Assembly: GCA_964460115.1 (NCBI GenBank)
Contig: CAYWPR010000031.1
Coordinates: 4,231-68,230 of the forward strand
Direction of reading: 5' to 3'
Source: JAEUJZ01 sp964460115
GTDB lineage: Bacteria; Myxococcota_A; Polyangia; Palsa-1104; JAEUJZ01
DNA length: 64,000 bases
Numbering within the stretch: position 1 is the first letter of the stretch; the number at the start of each line of letters is the position of its first letter. The position numbers were made by a program, and so were the translations under genes. This document shows positions 42,936 through 51,596 of this stretch, one piece after another. The notes below the pieces were generated by a model. That model was given only the letters and a program-made list of their open reading frames with translations, did not search any database and was not told the DNA's origin.

Positions 42936-44249
42936 TTAGATGCTTTGCGCTTCGTTTTTTAGCGCCAATAATGCGGCTTCCAGGCGCGGCAGGGTTTCGC
43001 GAATTTCGTCTGGGCTGACGGCGCCTACCGATAGCCGCATCCAACCGGTTTCGCTGAGCATCCCAAATGCCTGAAACGGCACCACCGCCATTCCAGCCGC
43101 TTCTAGCAGGTAGCTGCGAATGTCTTCATTGCTGGCCACCGCCCGTCCGTCCGGTCGAGTGCGCCCATGCAAAGAGAACTGCACCGACAAATAAATGGCG
43201 CCTTGCGGAGGAATGGCGCGCACCGGCAAGCCACGCTTTTGCATGGCCTGAATCCCTTCATAAAGTAGATCGAGGCGCTCTTGCACCTTGCTCGTCATCA
43301 CTTGATGAAACGCCGCCATGCCGTCTAGATCGCGCAGTACCTCGGCAGCGGCAACCTGCTCGGGCCGCGGAGCCCAGGCCCCGACATGCCCAAGAATGTC
43401 GCGCATGCGTGCGGTGATATACGGCGGCGCCACGGCCCATCCGACTCGCAGCCCGGTGGCGCACAGTGACTTGCTGATGGCATCGACAAAGACCGTGTAG
43501 GCGGCCATTTCGGGCAAAAGTTCCAGCGGTGTATGGTGGCGCGTACCGCCGAAGGTCAGCATGAAATAGACTTGATCGTAAAGCAGGTACAACGGCCGCG
43601 ACGAAGTGCGTGCCCGTTGCCGATTTTCATCAAGAACCATTTGGCAGATGCGGCGCAGCTCAGCTTCGCAAATCACCGTCCCAGTGGGATTTAGGGGGCT
43701 ATTGAGGCAAAGCATCCGCGCGCCGGGCAAAAGCGGCGCCAGCGTGTCGGCAGTCGGCATGAAGCCATCCTCCGGCCGCGTCGGGCACTCCACTGGAACC
43801 CCTTCACAAAGATGGATGTAGTGATTGTTGTTCCAGGACGGCGTGGGATAGACCACTCGATCGCCGCGCTCGACAAGGGCGCGATAGGCCGCATAAATGG
43901 CCGGTCGGGCCCCTCCCGAGATGACGACGCTGTCAACCGGATATTGCAGACCCAGGGCGCGGCGATAAAACTCCGTGACTGCTTCGCGGGTCTTTTGCAT
44001 GCCATCCGAGGGTGGATAGTTGGTTTCGCGGTTCTCGTAGGCCCGGTTGATGGCGCTTTGCAAAAGTTCGGGGATGGGAAATTCTTTCGGCAAGAAATCG
44101 CCCACCGTCAAATTGCATACCTTGTGCCCTTGCGCCTGCAAGGCGCGCACGCTGGCGGCAATTTTCAAAATCTCCGAACCGACTAGATGAAGCGCTACCC
44201 GCGACAAACCGTTGCGCGCGGCGGCTTCGCCAGCCTCGCCTAGCGGCAT
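42936..44249 (-). CDS. Class I/II pyridoxal-phosphate aminotransferase
   Basis: About 437 residues from the ATG at 44249, where the family-like sequence begins (LHLVGSEILKIAASVRALQAQG). The PLP lysine is in DAISKSLCATGLRVGW, preceded by SPLNPTGTVICEAEL and YDQVYFMLTF. This is the aspartate aminotransferase fold (type I); the amino donor and acceptor cannot be assigned. The frame remains open to 44381 with ATGs at 44321 and 44333; the extra N-terminal 44 residues have no family counterpart and no ribosome site is clear at any start. A longer start would overlap the divergent kinase gene. Confidence 0.88.
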   Translation of the reverse strand: MPLGEAGEAAARNGLSRVALHLVGSEILKIAASVRALQAQGHKVCNLTVGDFLPKEFPIPELLQSAINRAYENRETNYPPSDGMQKTREAVTEFYRRALGLQYPVDSVVISGGARPAIYAAYRALVERGDRVVYPTPSWNNNHYIHLCEGVPVECPTRPEDGFMPTADTLAPLLPGARMLCLNSPLNPTGTVICEAELRRICQMVLDENRQRARTSSRPLYLLYDQVYFMLTFGGTRHHTPLELLPEMAAYTVFVDAISKSLCATGLRVGWAVAPPYITARMRDILGHVGAWAPRPEQVAAAEVLRDLDGMAAFHQVMTSKVQERLDLLYEGIQAMQKRGLPVRAIPPQGAIYLSVQFSLHGRTRPDGRAVASNEDIRSYLLEAAGMAVVPFQAFGMLSETGWMRLSVGAVSPDEIRETLPRLEAALLALKNEAQSI

Positions 44250-44379
44250 GTATGCGGAACAGTTGAGGGCAGGTGCGGCCGTCAAAGAACCAGCCGGTCC
44301 ACATCCAATATCTGCTTTCATTTGGCGAATCATAAAGAAGTTTTGCAGCGGCGTCACCTGTGCGCGGCCGGCTTGAGCC

Positions 44380-46029
44380 ATGCTGCAAGGTTTGAAAAAG
44401 CGGGCTTGCCGCCAGGGGGCGGTGTTGTGCCAAGCTGTTGTCGTGCCCGAAGTAAAAAGCAGGCAACCCGAAATGCTGCCTGGGGCGTCTCCTCTTACCT
44501 CGCCCCACGACGCGCAACGCGCATTATTTCCGCAACGTTTTCGTCAGATGTGTGTTTTTGGAGTGATTTTGGTCTGCGCTTTTTATGTCATCGATATTTT
44601 TTATCCGTGGCCCAAAGAGGTCACCATGGGGCCGCGGCAATTTTTTGGCCTGCGGGCGCTGTGGGTGGCTGGGTACCTGATGCTGCTTGCCACCTCATAT
44701 GCCGAGGATTTGGATTTTCGCTGGCAGGTTCTGCGCGATGGCTTGCTCACGGCGCTAAGCTCCGGCTGCATCGGCGTTTTGTGTGCGCAGACGGGAAGAA
44801 TGACCAGCCCCTACATTGGCCTACTTATAGTGGTCATGCTGGCCCGTTTTGTTTTGATGCCGGGGGCCTTTTGGCGCGTCGCTCCGGTGTCGCTGTTTAT
44901 GCTGCTCGTCTTTTTGCTATGCACCTGCCTGTGGGCCTCGCCCTATCCACGGCCGGGATTTTTCGGCATGAAGGGCCTGACGACGCTGGCTTTTATCATC
45001 GGCGCCATGGTTCCCGGCCTAGTCGGCGCCAACGCCGCGGATCGGCTGGCTTTGGGGCTGGCCACGGCTCGGCTCATGGGGCGTTATCGTTTGGTAAGGC
45101 GGCTCGGCTCGGGCGGCATGGGCGAGGTGCACCTGGCCTATCACGCTTCGCTGCGCCGGCCTTGCGCGGTCAAAATACTCAAAGCCGGGCTGGGCGATTC
45201 TTTGGCCATCGCGCGTTTTGAACGCGAGGCCGATGCCGCAAGCCGGCTGCGTCATCCCAACACCATCGCCGTTTTTGATTTCGGTCGTACCGAAGCCGGC
45301 CAGCCTTATTACGTCATGGAATTTTTGGCGGGATGCGACATTGGGCAACTCGTGCGGCGCGATGGTCCGCTGTCGCCAGAGCGGGCGGTTTACTTGCTAG
45401 AACAAGCCGCCGGATCGCTTGCCGAGGCTCATGCGCTGGGCATGATTCATCGCGATATCAAACCCGGCAATTTGTTTGTAACGACGATGGGTGGCGTCGG
45501 CGACTTCATCAAAGTTTTGGATTTTGGACTGGTCAAAGGGGTGGACCTGGGGCCGGATTTAACCCGCCCCGACGCTTTTATGGGAACTCCGCGCTATATG
45601 GCGCCCGAAGCGCTGTGCGGCCAAAAAGTGGACTGCCGCGTCGACGTCTATGCGCTTGGCTGCGTGGCCTACTTCATGCTGTGCGGCGATCCTCCTTTTT
45701 CTTCCGGCGATGCCTACCTGGACATTTATCGCCAAATTCACGATCCGCCGCCGCCCATCGATTCTCGTCGCGATCCGACCCTGCAAAAACCATCGCCAGA
45801 GCTCGTGGCGATAGTCTTGCGGTGTTTAGAAAAAGAGAAAAGCCAGCGTTTCAGCAGCGCCGCCGAAATGCAAATTGCGCTGGAGCATACTCCGGAACAT
45901 GGCAAATGGCGGCCTCCTCCGGCTGCTCCCTCGCTGGATGAACAAGCCGAACTGGCGCCGACCGATCCCCTGCCGCATGCTGCAATCGCCGGTACAGATT
46001 CGCTTATCGGCAAGCCCAATGCCTCTTAG
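44380..46029 (+). CDS. Membrane Ser/Thr protein kinase with N-terminal multi-helix domain
   Basis: A 549-residue protein (or 518 if it starts at the ATG at 44473, which is more likely given the divergent gene; no ribosome site separates them). The N-terminal 215 residues have about five membrane helices (CVFGVILVCAFYVIDIF, LWVAGYLMLLATS, GLLTALSSGCIGVLC, IGLLIVVMLARFVLM, LFMLLVFLLCTCLW, LAFIIGAMVPGL). The kinase domain from residue 236 has the loop LGSGGMGEV, Lys265 in AVKIL, HRDIKPGN, DFG and GTPRYMAPE, all intact. Kinases with the membrane part at the N-terminus, and with a multi-helix array instead of one helix, are less usual than PknB-like ones. The lipoprotein and surface genes follow in the same direction. 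Confidence 0.9.
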   Translation: MLQGLKKRACRQGAVLCQAVVVPEVKSRQPEMLPGASPLTSPHDAQRALFPQRFRQMCVFGVILVCAFYVIDIFYPWPKEVTMGPRQFFGLRALWVAGYLMLLATSYAEDLDFRWQVLRDGLLTALSSGCIGVLCAQTGRMTSPYIGLLIVVMLARFVLMPGAFWRVAPVSLFMLLVFLLCTCLWASPYPRPGFFGMKGLTTLAFIIGAMVPGLVGANAADRLALGLATARLMGRYRLVRRLGSGGMGEVHLAYHASLRRPCAVKILKAGLGDSLAIARFEREADAASRLRHPNTIAVFDFGRTEAGQPYYVMEFLAGCDIGQLVRRDGPLSPERAVYLLEQAAGSLAEAHALGMIHRDIKPGNLFVTTMGGVGDFIKVLDFGLVKGVDLGPDLTRPDAFMGTPRYMAPEALCGQKVDCRVDVYALGCVAYFMLCGDPPFSSGDAYLDIYRQIHDPPPPIDSRRDPTLQKPSPELVAIVLRCLEKEKSQRFSSAAEMQIALEHTPEHGKWRPPPAAPSLDEQAELAPTDPLPHAAIAGTDSLIGKPNAS

Positions 46030-46058
46030 AAGTTGAGATGCAAGCGGCTTGCCAGCGC

Positions 46059-46087
46059 TTGAGTCAAATAGGGTATTGTCTTAATAT
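46059..46087 (+). promoter_or_regulatory. Candidate sigma70-type promoter just upstream of the lipoprotein gene
   Basis: TTGAGT (46059-46064) and TAATAT (46082-46087) are 17 bases apart, matching 5/6 and 5/6 of the consensus hexamers in relaxed form. Transcription would start at about 46094, the first base of the next ATG, implying a leaderless or very short-leader mRNA. Confidence 0.5.
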
Positions 46088-46093
46088 AAGGTA

Positions 46094-47134
46094 ATGAAAT
46101 TCACTAAAATTATATGTTTTCTGTGGACTTTGTGCTTTCTGTTTTTGACCGCATGCAAGGATCAAGGAACTCCGCCATCAAGCACCGTCCGTGTGACGGT
46201 CATTGGACCTGGAACAGTGACTTCTGCACCCGCGGGGATTTCTTGTAGCGGTACATGTACGGCATCTTTTGCAAAAGGAAGCCTGCTGCGCATTAGCGCG
46301 CAGCCCCAGACCATGGCCAAAGTTGAAAAATGGAATGGAACGCAATGCGCCGCCAATGAAGCGGAGCAGTGCTTTTTTGTAGTTCCTGAGGAGGAAACCC
46401 AGCTTGTCATTACGTTTGCCGCAATTTCGCCAAGCTGCACCGACGGAGTTAGAAACGGAACCGAGATCGATGTGGACTGCGGCGGCTCATGCGGAGCTTG
46501 TGGCCTAGACCAGATTTGTTCGCGCAATGCCGACTGTCAAAGCAATATCTGCTTGCTCGGGACCTGTTCCAATTGTCCGATTGATCAGAACTTGATCTTC
46601 AACGGGGATGCCGAAGTCGGCGTCGCCGCAACGGCGCAAGGGCAAGTCGTCCAGATTCCGGGATGGCAAAATACAGACGGCTTTACCGTGTATCCCTATG
46701 GGCTGCCCACCGGATTTCCGGCGCCTGGCGACCCCGGCGCCGCCCAAGGCGGAAGCAATTTCTTTGCTGGGGGCAATTCCGTGACTTCGTCGGCGACTAC
46801 GTCGATCGACCTATGCCGCTGCTCTAAGGTATTCGAGCGGCAACCGGTCAAACTCACTGTCGCAGCCTTGCTCGGCGGCTCGGCCACACAAGATGACAAC
46901 ATTCGAATCATCTTCGACTTCAAGCAAGGCAGTAACCAGCTTGGGCAGTTGCAGCTAGGCCCGATTTTGGCCGCCAATCGCGGAAACATCACGGGGCTTT
47001 TTCCGCAAAATGCAAGCACCGATGTGCCCCAAAATACGTGCAGTCTAGATATCACGATGATTGCGACTCGGACGGCCGGAACGTCCAACGATGGGTACGC
47101 CGACAATGTAAGCGCCACGTTGTCACTTCCCTAA
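46094..47134 (+). CDS. Lipoprotein with Cys-rich motif and beta-sandwich C-terminus
   Basis: A 346-residue protein with a signal peptide and lipobox ending FLFLTAC. A bacterial-repeat-like region is at residues 30-110 (GPGTVTSAPAGISCSGTCTASFAKG). A Cys-rich motif follows at about 115-165 (CTDGVRNGTEIDVDCGGSCGACG, then C-x5-DC-x3-IC-x4-C), typical of Myxococcota surface proteins. The last 180 residues (NLIFNGDAEVG... and GGSNFFAGG) look like a carbohydrate-binding or DUF642-type beta-sandwich. Ligand unknown. It sits 64 bases after the membrane kinase gene and may have its own promoter. Confidence 0.78.
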   Translation: MKFTKIICFLWTLCFLFLTACKDQGTPPSSTVRVTVIGPGTVTSAPAGISCSGTCTASFAKGSLLRISAQPQTMAKVEKWNGTQCAANEAEQCFFVVPEEETQLVITFAAISPSCTDGVRNGTEIDVDCGGSCGACGLDQICSRNADCQSNICLLGTCSNCPIDQNLIFNGDAEVGVAATAQGQVVQIPGWQNTDGFTVYPYGLPTGFPAPGDPGAAQGGSNFFAGGNSVTSSATTSIDLCRCSKVFERQPVKLTVAALLGGSATQDDNIRIIFDFKQGSNQLGQLQLGPILAANRGNITGLFPQNASTDVPQNTCSLDITMIATRTAGTSNDGYADNVSATLSLP

Positions 47135-47191
47135 GCAAGCGTTTGTTTCTGCCGGCAGAGTGCAAATCGCTCTGTCGGAGGAGAGAATTCG

Positions 47192-49324
47192 ATGATTCGA
47201 ATGTTGACCCTGTCCTTCTGCCGAGCATCGGCGCTTATGTTGGCGCTGGGCGGCACGTTGGCTTTGGGATGCTCCGGTCTCGATGGGGCCGGGCCGGAAA
47301 CGCTGAGCTTTGGCCGCGGGGCGCTCAATGTCGATCCGGACCTTCGGGTCCTGCCGGGCACGACGCAGATTGTCAACAAATATGCCTCGCTGCTTAGCGA
47401 CAGCAGCCAAGGGAGCATTAAGCTTGCGCTAAGCGCCGCGGATGCGACGGCCCTAGGCCTGCACGCCGGGGATCTGATCATGCTGTATCAGGCGCAGGGG
47501 GCAACGATGAGCACGTCCGACGATGCCAATTACGGTCAACTGACTGCACTTGGCAACGCCGGCGGCTATGAATTGGTGCGCGTCGCAAGCGTCGATACGG
47601 TAAGTGGACAGGTGCAGATTGATCCAAGCTGTAGTCTGCGCAATACCTACAAAGCGGCCGGCAATGCGCAGGTCATTCGCGTGCCGCGTTACCGAACCGT
47701 CACGGTCGAAGCGGCCGGCGCGGGGGGGCCGCGCGGCCTCCTAAGTGCCAAGCCGTGGGACGGAAAGACCGGCGGGGTGCTGGCATTTCGCGCGGACTCG
47801 GTGCTGTTGGATGGCGCCATAGATGTCAGCGGACGCGGATTTCGCGGTGGCGCTACCACTCAGGACGCCGCCACCTCGAATGCGGATCAAGCTCAGTTTG
47901 TCAGCACATTTTCAAGCGTGGGCGGCGCCAAAGGCGAAAGCATCGTTGGCAATGCCGCCGATTATGACGCCTTGGGTGGAAAGTTTGGCCGCGGGGCTCC
48001 GGCCAATGGCGGCGGCGGCGGCAATGATACCGATGCCGGCGGCGGTGGTGGCGCCAATGCCGGCGATTCCACCACCTATACCGGCGACGGCGTAATGGGG
48101 CAGACGGCGATCTTTGCCGCAGCTTGGCAAAAAGATCCGTTCTTTGTCGCTCACAATGCCTTTTCCACTTCTTCAGGCGGTGGCCGCGGTGGCTATACTT
48201 TGTCGCAGACCGCGCAGGATCCCACACAAGTAGAGCCAGGAAATACGGCATGGGGAGCGAGCAACCGCCGTGAACGCGGCGGCCGCGGCGGCCATGGCTT
48301 GGGGCAGCCAAGAGCAAGCTGGCTGTTTTTGGGCGGCGGCGGTGGTGCTGGCGATCAAAATAGCGGCCAAGGCGGCGCTGGCGGCGCTGGCGGGGGAATC
48401 GTGCACATCGCGGCGAAAACCATTACTTCTACAGCTGGTGGCTGCATCTTTGCGGACGGCGCCACAGGTGGCCAGGCGGGCGGCGACGGCGGCGGTGGCG
48501 GCGGCGGTGGCGGCACAGTATTTTTGGAGACGCAAAAGCTTACCGGGGTTACGGTCAGTGCGGTGGGGGGCTTTGGCGGCGATAGCCGATTCACTGAGGT
48601 GCCCATGCGCGGCCCTGGTGGTGGTGGTGGCGGCGGTGTCGTTGCCGTGACCACAGATATTGCTATATCGCCGCAGCTTGGCGGGGGAAAAGCGGGAATC
48701 AGCACTTCGGCAACCGCCGCATTGTTTCCGGTGAACGGCGCTACCGATGGAGGCGACGGAATTCTGCTCAAGAATCAAATCCAGGCCGGAGTCATTTCGA
48801 TTTGCCTGCCAGTGGACCTCGCCCTAAGCCTTATGCGCACTCCGAAAACGGTCCGCGTCGACGTGCCGATTCGCTACACGGCGACGGTTTCGAATAGCGG
48901 ACCCGAAGATGCTGAAAACCTAAAAGTAGATATCGCAATTCCTGCGGACGTGAACATCGCCCGTGAGCCTAGTGGAACCGGCTGGACCTGCACCCGCGCC
49001 GCGACTGCCTATACCTGTGTGTTGCCACAACTCGGCGCCGGCATGACGGCTGCGCCCTTAAGCTATGCGCTGGCGGCACGGTCCGATACGTCCGAGCAAA
49101 TTGCTTCTAGTGCCCAAGTGCTCGCCGACAACGTCGAAGCGAATATGGCGAATAACTCCGCCACTACGACGGTGGATGTCGATCGCAGCGAAATTCATGG
49201 CAATGGCTTCTCGTGCAGTGCCGCCGGAATGCAAAGCGCAATCGGCGGTGCTTGGGCTTTGTGGTTTTTAGGCGGCGCTGGCTTTGGCCTGCGTTTGCTG
49301 CGCCGGCGCCGTAGGACTGAATAA
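47192..49324 (+). CDS. Glycine-rich surface protein with DUF11-like domain and MYXO-CTERM-like tail
   Basis: A 710-residue exported protein. It has a strong ribosome site (GGAGGAGAG) before the ATG. An N-terminal signal ends at LALGCSG, a possible though imperfect lipobox. Residues 180-520 are extremely Gly-rich (poly-Gly runs such as GGDGGGGGGGGGT). A CARDB/DUF11-like beta domain is at about 545-660 (PIRYTATVSNSGPEDAENLKVDIAIP). The end is a Cys, a membrane helix (ALWFLGGAGFGLRLL) and an Arg cluster (RRRRR), resembling the MYXO-CTERM sorting signal. A lipobox and a C-terminal sorting tail together would be unusual. It is followed 48 bases later by the OmpA gene. Confidence 0.72.
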   Translation: MIRMLTLSFCRASALMLALGGTLALGCSGLDGAGPETLSFGRGALNVDPDLRVLPGTTQIVNKYASLLSDSSQGSIKLALSAADATALGLHAGDLIMLYQAQGATMSTSDDANYGQLTALGNAGGYELVRVASVDTVSGQVQIDPSCSLRNTYKAAGNAQVIRVPRYRTVTVEAAGAGGPRGLLSAKPWDGKTGGVLAFRADSVLLDGAIDVSGRGFRGGATTQDAATSNADQAQFVSTFSSVGGAKGESIVGNAADYDALGGKFGRGAPANGGGGGNDTDAGGGGGANAGDSTTYTGDGVMGQTAIFAAAWQKDPFFVAHNAFSTSSGGGRGGYTLSQTAQDPTQVEPGNTAWGASNRRERGGRGGHGLGQPRASWLFLGGGGGAGDQNSGQGGAGGAGGGIVHIAAKTITSTAGGCIFADGATGGQAGGDGGGGGGGGGTVFLETQKLTGVTVSAVGGFGGDSRFTEVPMRGPGGGGGGGVVAVTTDIAISPQLGGGKAGISTSATAALFPVNGATDGGDGILLKNQIQAGVISICLPVDLALSLMRTPKTVRVDVPIRYTATVSNSGPEDAENLKVDIAIPADVNIAREPSGTGWTCTRAATAYTCVLPQLGAGMTAAPLSYALAARSDTSEQIASSAQVLADNVEANMANNSATTTVDVDRSEIHGNGFSCSAAGMQSAIGGAWALWFLGGAGFGLRLLRRRRRTE

Positions 49325-49372
49325 TCAGTTACAATGGGTATTCACTCGAACCGAGGTTGACAGGGGTTTACC

Positions 49373-51577
49373 GTGCATCGAAAGCTCTCCGCTACTTGCT
49401 CGTTAGTCCTTTTGGGCATGACCGCCATCGCATCTGCACAGAGCGCGAGCAACTCTCAGCCGCTAGGCTTTGAGCTGAACCGCTACGAGCCGACCGCAGC
49501 CGGTGAATGGTCTTTTTGGGTAGATCATCCCTGGTACAATTCCGTGCGGCGGTTTTCCGGTGGCATTACCTTGAACTATGCCCACAATCCGCTGGTTCTG
49601 ACGACCCGCAATGCGGCCGGGGATTCATCGCTGCTTTCGCCGATTATCGAGCATCGCTTTATGGGCCATGCGGATTTGGCGGTGGCATTTTTGGACCGCA
49701 TTCTGCTTGCCGCCAGCATTCCGGTGGTATTTTTTGATCGAGGTACTCCCACGGCGGGCATCGAACCGTCGGGATTCGCCGCGGGTGATCCCCGGGTGGG
49801 AGCGCGCGTGCGACTGTTCGGACAACCCTACAGCGGTCCCATCGCGATGAGCTTGGGCCTTGATGTCTGGATTCCGATCAATCAGTTTCACTCCGTCAAT
49901 CCGCCTCCTTTGACGGTTGGGGAAAGTGATGTTCGCGTCATGCCCAAGCTGATGCTTGGTGGTCTTAGCCATAGCATCATGTGGTCGTTTACCGGTGCTT
50001 TTTACTACCGGCCGATTCAGACCCTCGGAACGATTCCTCCCAACAATGGGAATACCATTGGTTCCGAGGTACAGCTTGGCGCTTCCATCAAGTATGCCAA
50101 TCTCAATTATCGTTTTGCCATCGGACCAGAAGCGCTGCTGAGTACGGTAGTGCTGGGCAAAGATGTCGCGACCGCCTTTCGCGAAAATTTCACCAGTCTC
50201 GAGATTCTGCTGGGTTTGCATTACAACATCGCCAATGTTGTGAACTTGGGACTGGCCGGCGGTGTTGGCGTCATGCGCGAACCCGGTACTCCGGACGGTC
50301 GGGTTTTGCTGCGGCTGGCCTATGCGCCGATGGGAACTCGCGCTCCCAAAGACCGCGATCACGACGGAATTCCTGACAAAGAAGATGCTTGTCCGGAACA
50401 GGCCGGAGTACGTACTCAGGATGCGACGACAAATGGCTGTCCGCCGCCTCCAGACAGCGATGGAGACGGCATCATCGATGCACGAGATCTCTGCCCCAGC
50501 GAGCCGGCCGGACAGACGCCAGATCCCGACAAAGCCGGCTGTCCGCTGCGCGAAAAAGATAGCGATGGAGATGGACTTTTCGATTCCAAAGATCAATGTC
50601 CAAGCGAACCGAGCGGAGCCAATCCCGATACCACCAAGCCCGGCTGTCCGCGCCGTGATAGCGATGGAGACGGTGTGTTCGACGATGAAGATGCGTGTTC
50701 GAATGCGCCTTCGGGAAGCCATCCAGATCCCAGCCGCAAAGGTTGCCCCGACAAGGATAGCGACCAGGATGGCGTCTATGATGGCTACGATCAATGTAAG
50801 GACGTCCCGTCGGGGCTAAATCCCGATGCGGCGCGCCCCGGTTGTCCGCAGGCCGATCGCGATCGCGATCTAGTTCCTGATGCCGTGGATGCTTGTCCGG
50901 ATCAACCAGGCAGTGCGTCGCCCGATCCGAAGAAAAATGGCTGCCCGGGCCTGATCGAGATCAAAGGCAGCTCCATCGTCATCAAGCAGCAGGTATTTTT
51001 TGCCAACAACAAAGACACCATTCTGAAAAAGAGCTTTCCAATTCTTGATGCGGTGGTGCACACGCTAAAGACGATTCCGCTGATTCGAAAAGTGGTCATT
51101 GAGGGACACACCGATAACCGCGGCAAAGAGGCTTACAATATTGAGCTTTCCGACCGCCGCGCCAAGAGCGTCAAAGTCTACCTGATCAGTCATGGCGTCG
51201 AGGAAAGCCGCTTGGAAGCCAAGGGCTATGGTCCTTTGCGACCCGTTGCCGATAACAAGACCGCCAAGGGCCGCGCCTTAAATCGGCGTTCCGATTTCAT
51301 CATCGTCGATCCGCCGCAACCCGCAGGCAGCCAGGGTAAAAGCCTGCTGATGCAGTCCCCGGCGCCACCCAAGCCCGTAGAAGCACCCGCGACAAAATCC
51401 GCCAAGGCGCCTGCTGCGGCCAAAGCCCCTGCTGCGGCCAAGGTGCCTGCGACGGCCAAAGCCCCTGCGGCACCCAAAGCCCCTGCGGCACCCAAAGCCC
51501 CTGCGGCACCCAAAACCCCTAAAACGCCTGCTGCGGCCAAAGCGCCCAAAGCCCCCAAAGCGCCGCCAACTCCTTAG
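49373..51577 (+). CDS. OmpA family outer-membrane protein with thrombospondin type 3 repeats
   Basis: A 734-residue protein starting at a GTG with AGGGG upstream. A signal peptide (SLVLLGMTAIASA) is followed by a beta-rich region (about 25-325) that may be a barrel. Six thrombospondin type 3-like calcium repeats follow (each D-x-D-x-D-G-x-x-D with a CP; around 327-520). The OmpA peptidoglycan-binding domain is at about 535-650, with IEGHTDNRGKEAYNIELSDRRAKSVK and LNRRSDF. The final 80 residues are Lys/Ala/Pro repeats. Together this links the outer membrane to the cell wall. The layout is common in Myxococcota. The tail is described separately as a repeat. Confidence 0.93.
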   Translation: MHRKLSATCSLVLLGMTAIASAQSASNSQPLGFELNRYEPTAAGEWSFWVDHPWYNSVRRFSGGITLNYAHNPLVLTTRNAAGDSSLLSPIIEHRFMGHADLAVAFLDRILLAASIPVVFFDRGTPTAGIEPSGFAAGDPRVGARVRLFGQPYSGPIAMSLGLDVWIPINQFHSVNPPPLTVGESDVRVMPKLMLGGLSHSIMWSFTGAFYYRPIQTLGTIPPNNGNTIGSEVQLGASIKYANLNYRFAIGPEALLSTVVLGKDVATAFRENFTSLEILLGLHYNIANVVNLGLAGGVGVMREPGTPDGRVLLRLAYAPMGTRAPKDRDHDGIPDKEDACPEQAGVRTQDATTNGCPPPPDSDGDGIIDARDLCPSEPAGQTPDPDKAGCPLREKDSDGDGLFDSKDQCPSEPSGANPDTTKPGCPRRDSDGDGVFDDEDACSNAPSGSHPDPSRKGCPDKDSDQDGVYDGYDQCKDVPSGLNPDAARPGCPQADRDRDLVPDAVDACPDQPGSASPDPKKNGCPGLIEIKGSSIVIKQQVFFANNKDTILKKSFPILDAVVHTLKTIPLIRKVVIEGHTDNRGKEAYNIELSDRRAKSVKVYLISHGVEESRLEAKGYGPLRPVADNKTAKGRALNRRSDFIIVDPPQPAGSQGKSLLMQSPAPPKPVEAPATKSAKAPAAAKAPAAAKVPATAKAPAAPKAPAAPKAPAAPKTPKTPAAAKAPKAPKAPPTP
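51403..51573 (+). repeat. In-frame hexapeptide repeat tract (K-A-P-A-A-x)n
   Basis: The C-terminal tail of the OmpA gene is a run of 18-base units such as AAAGCCCCTGCGGCACCC, repeated with few changes. It encodes KAPAAA/KAPAAP units plus KTP and KAPKAP variants. The three central units are identical at DNA level, which suggests recent slippage or duplication. The Lys/Pro/Ala tail could bind the cell wall or be a spacer. Confidence 0.75.
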
Positions 51578-51596
51578 GCGCGGATTCCGCGCCACG

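Noticed and set aside
48000..48680. GGC-rich tract that looks like a repeat array
   Set aside because: It is the poly-glycine coding region of the surface protein, without fixed-length direct repeats; no CRISPR features.
49625..50794. 389-codon open frame antisense to the OmpA gene
   Set aside because: It mirrors the Asp/Gly calcium repeats as Ile/Ala/Thr repeats and has no start signal; a shadow of a repetitive gene.
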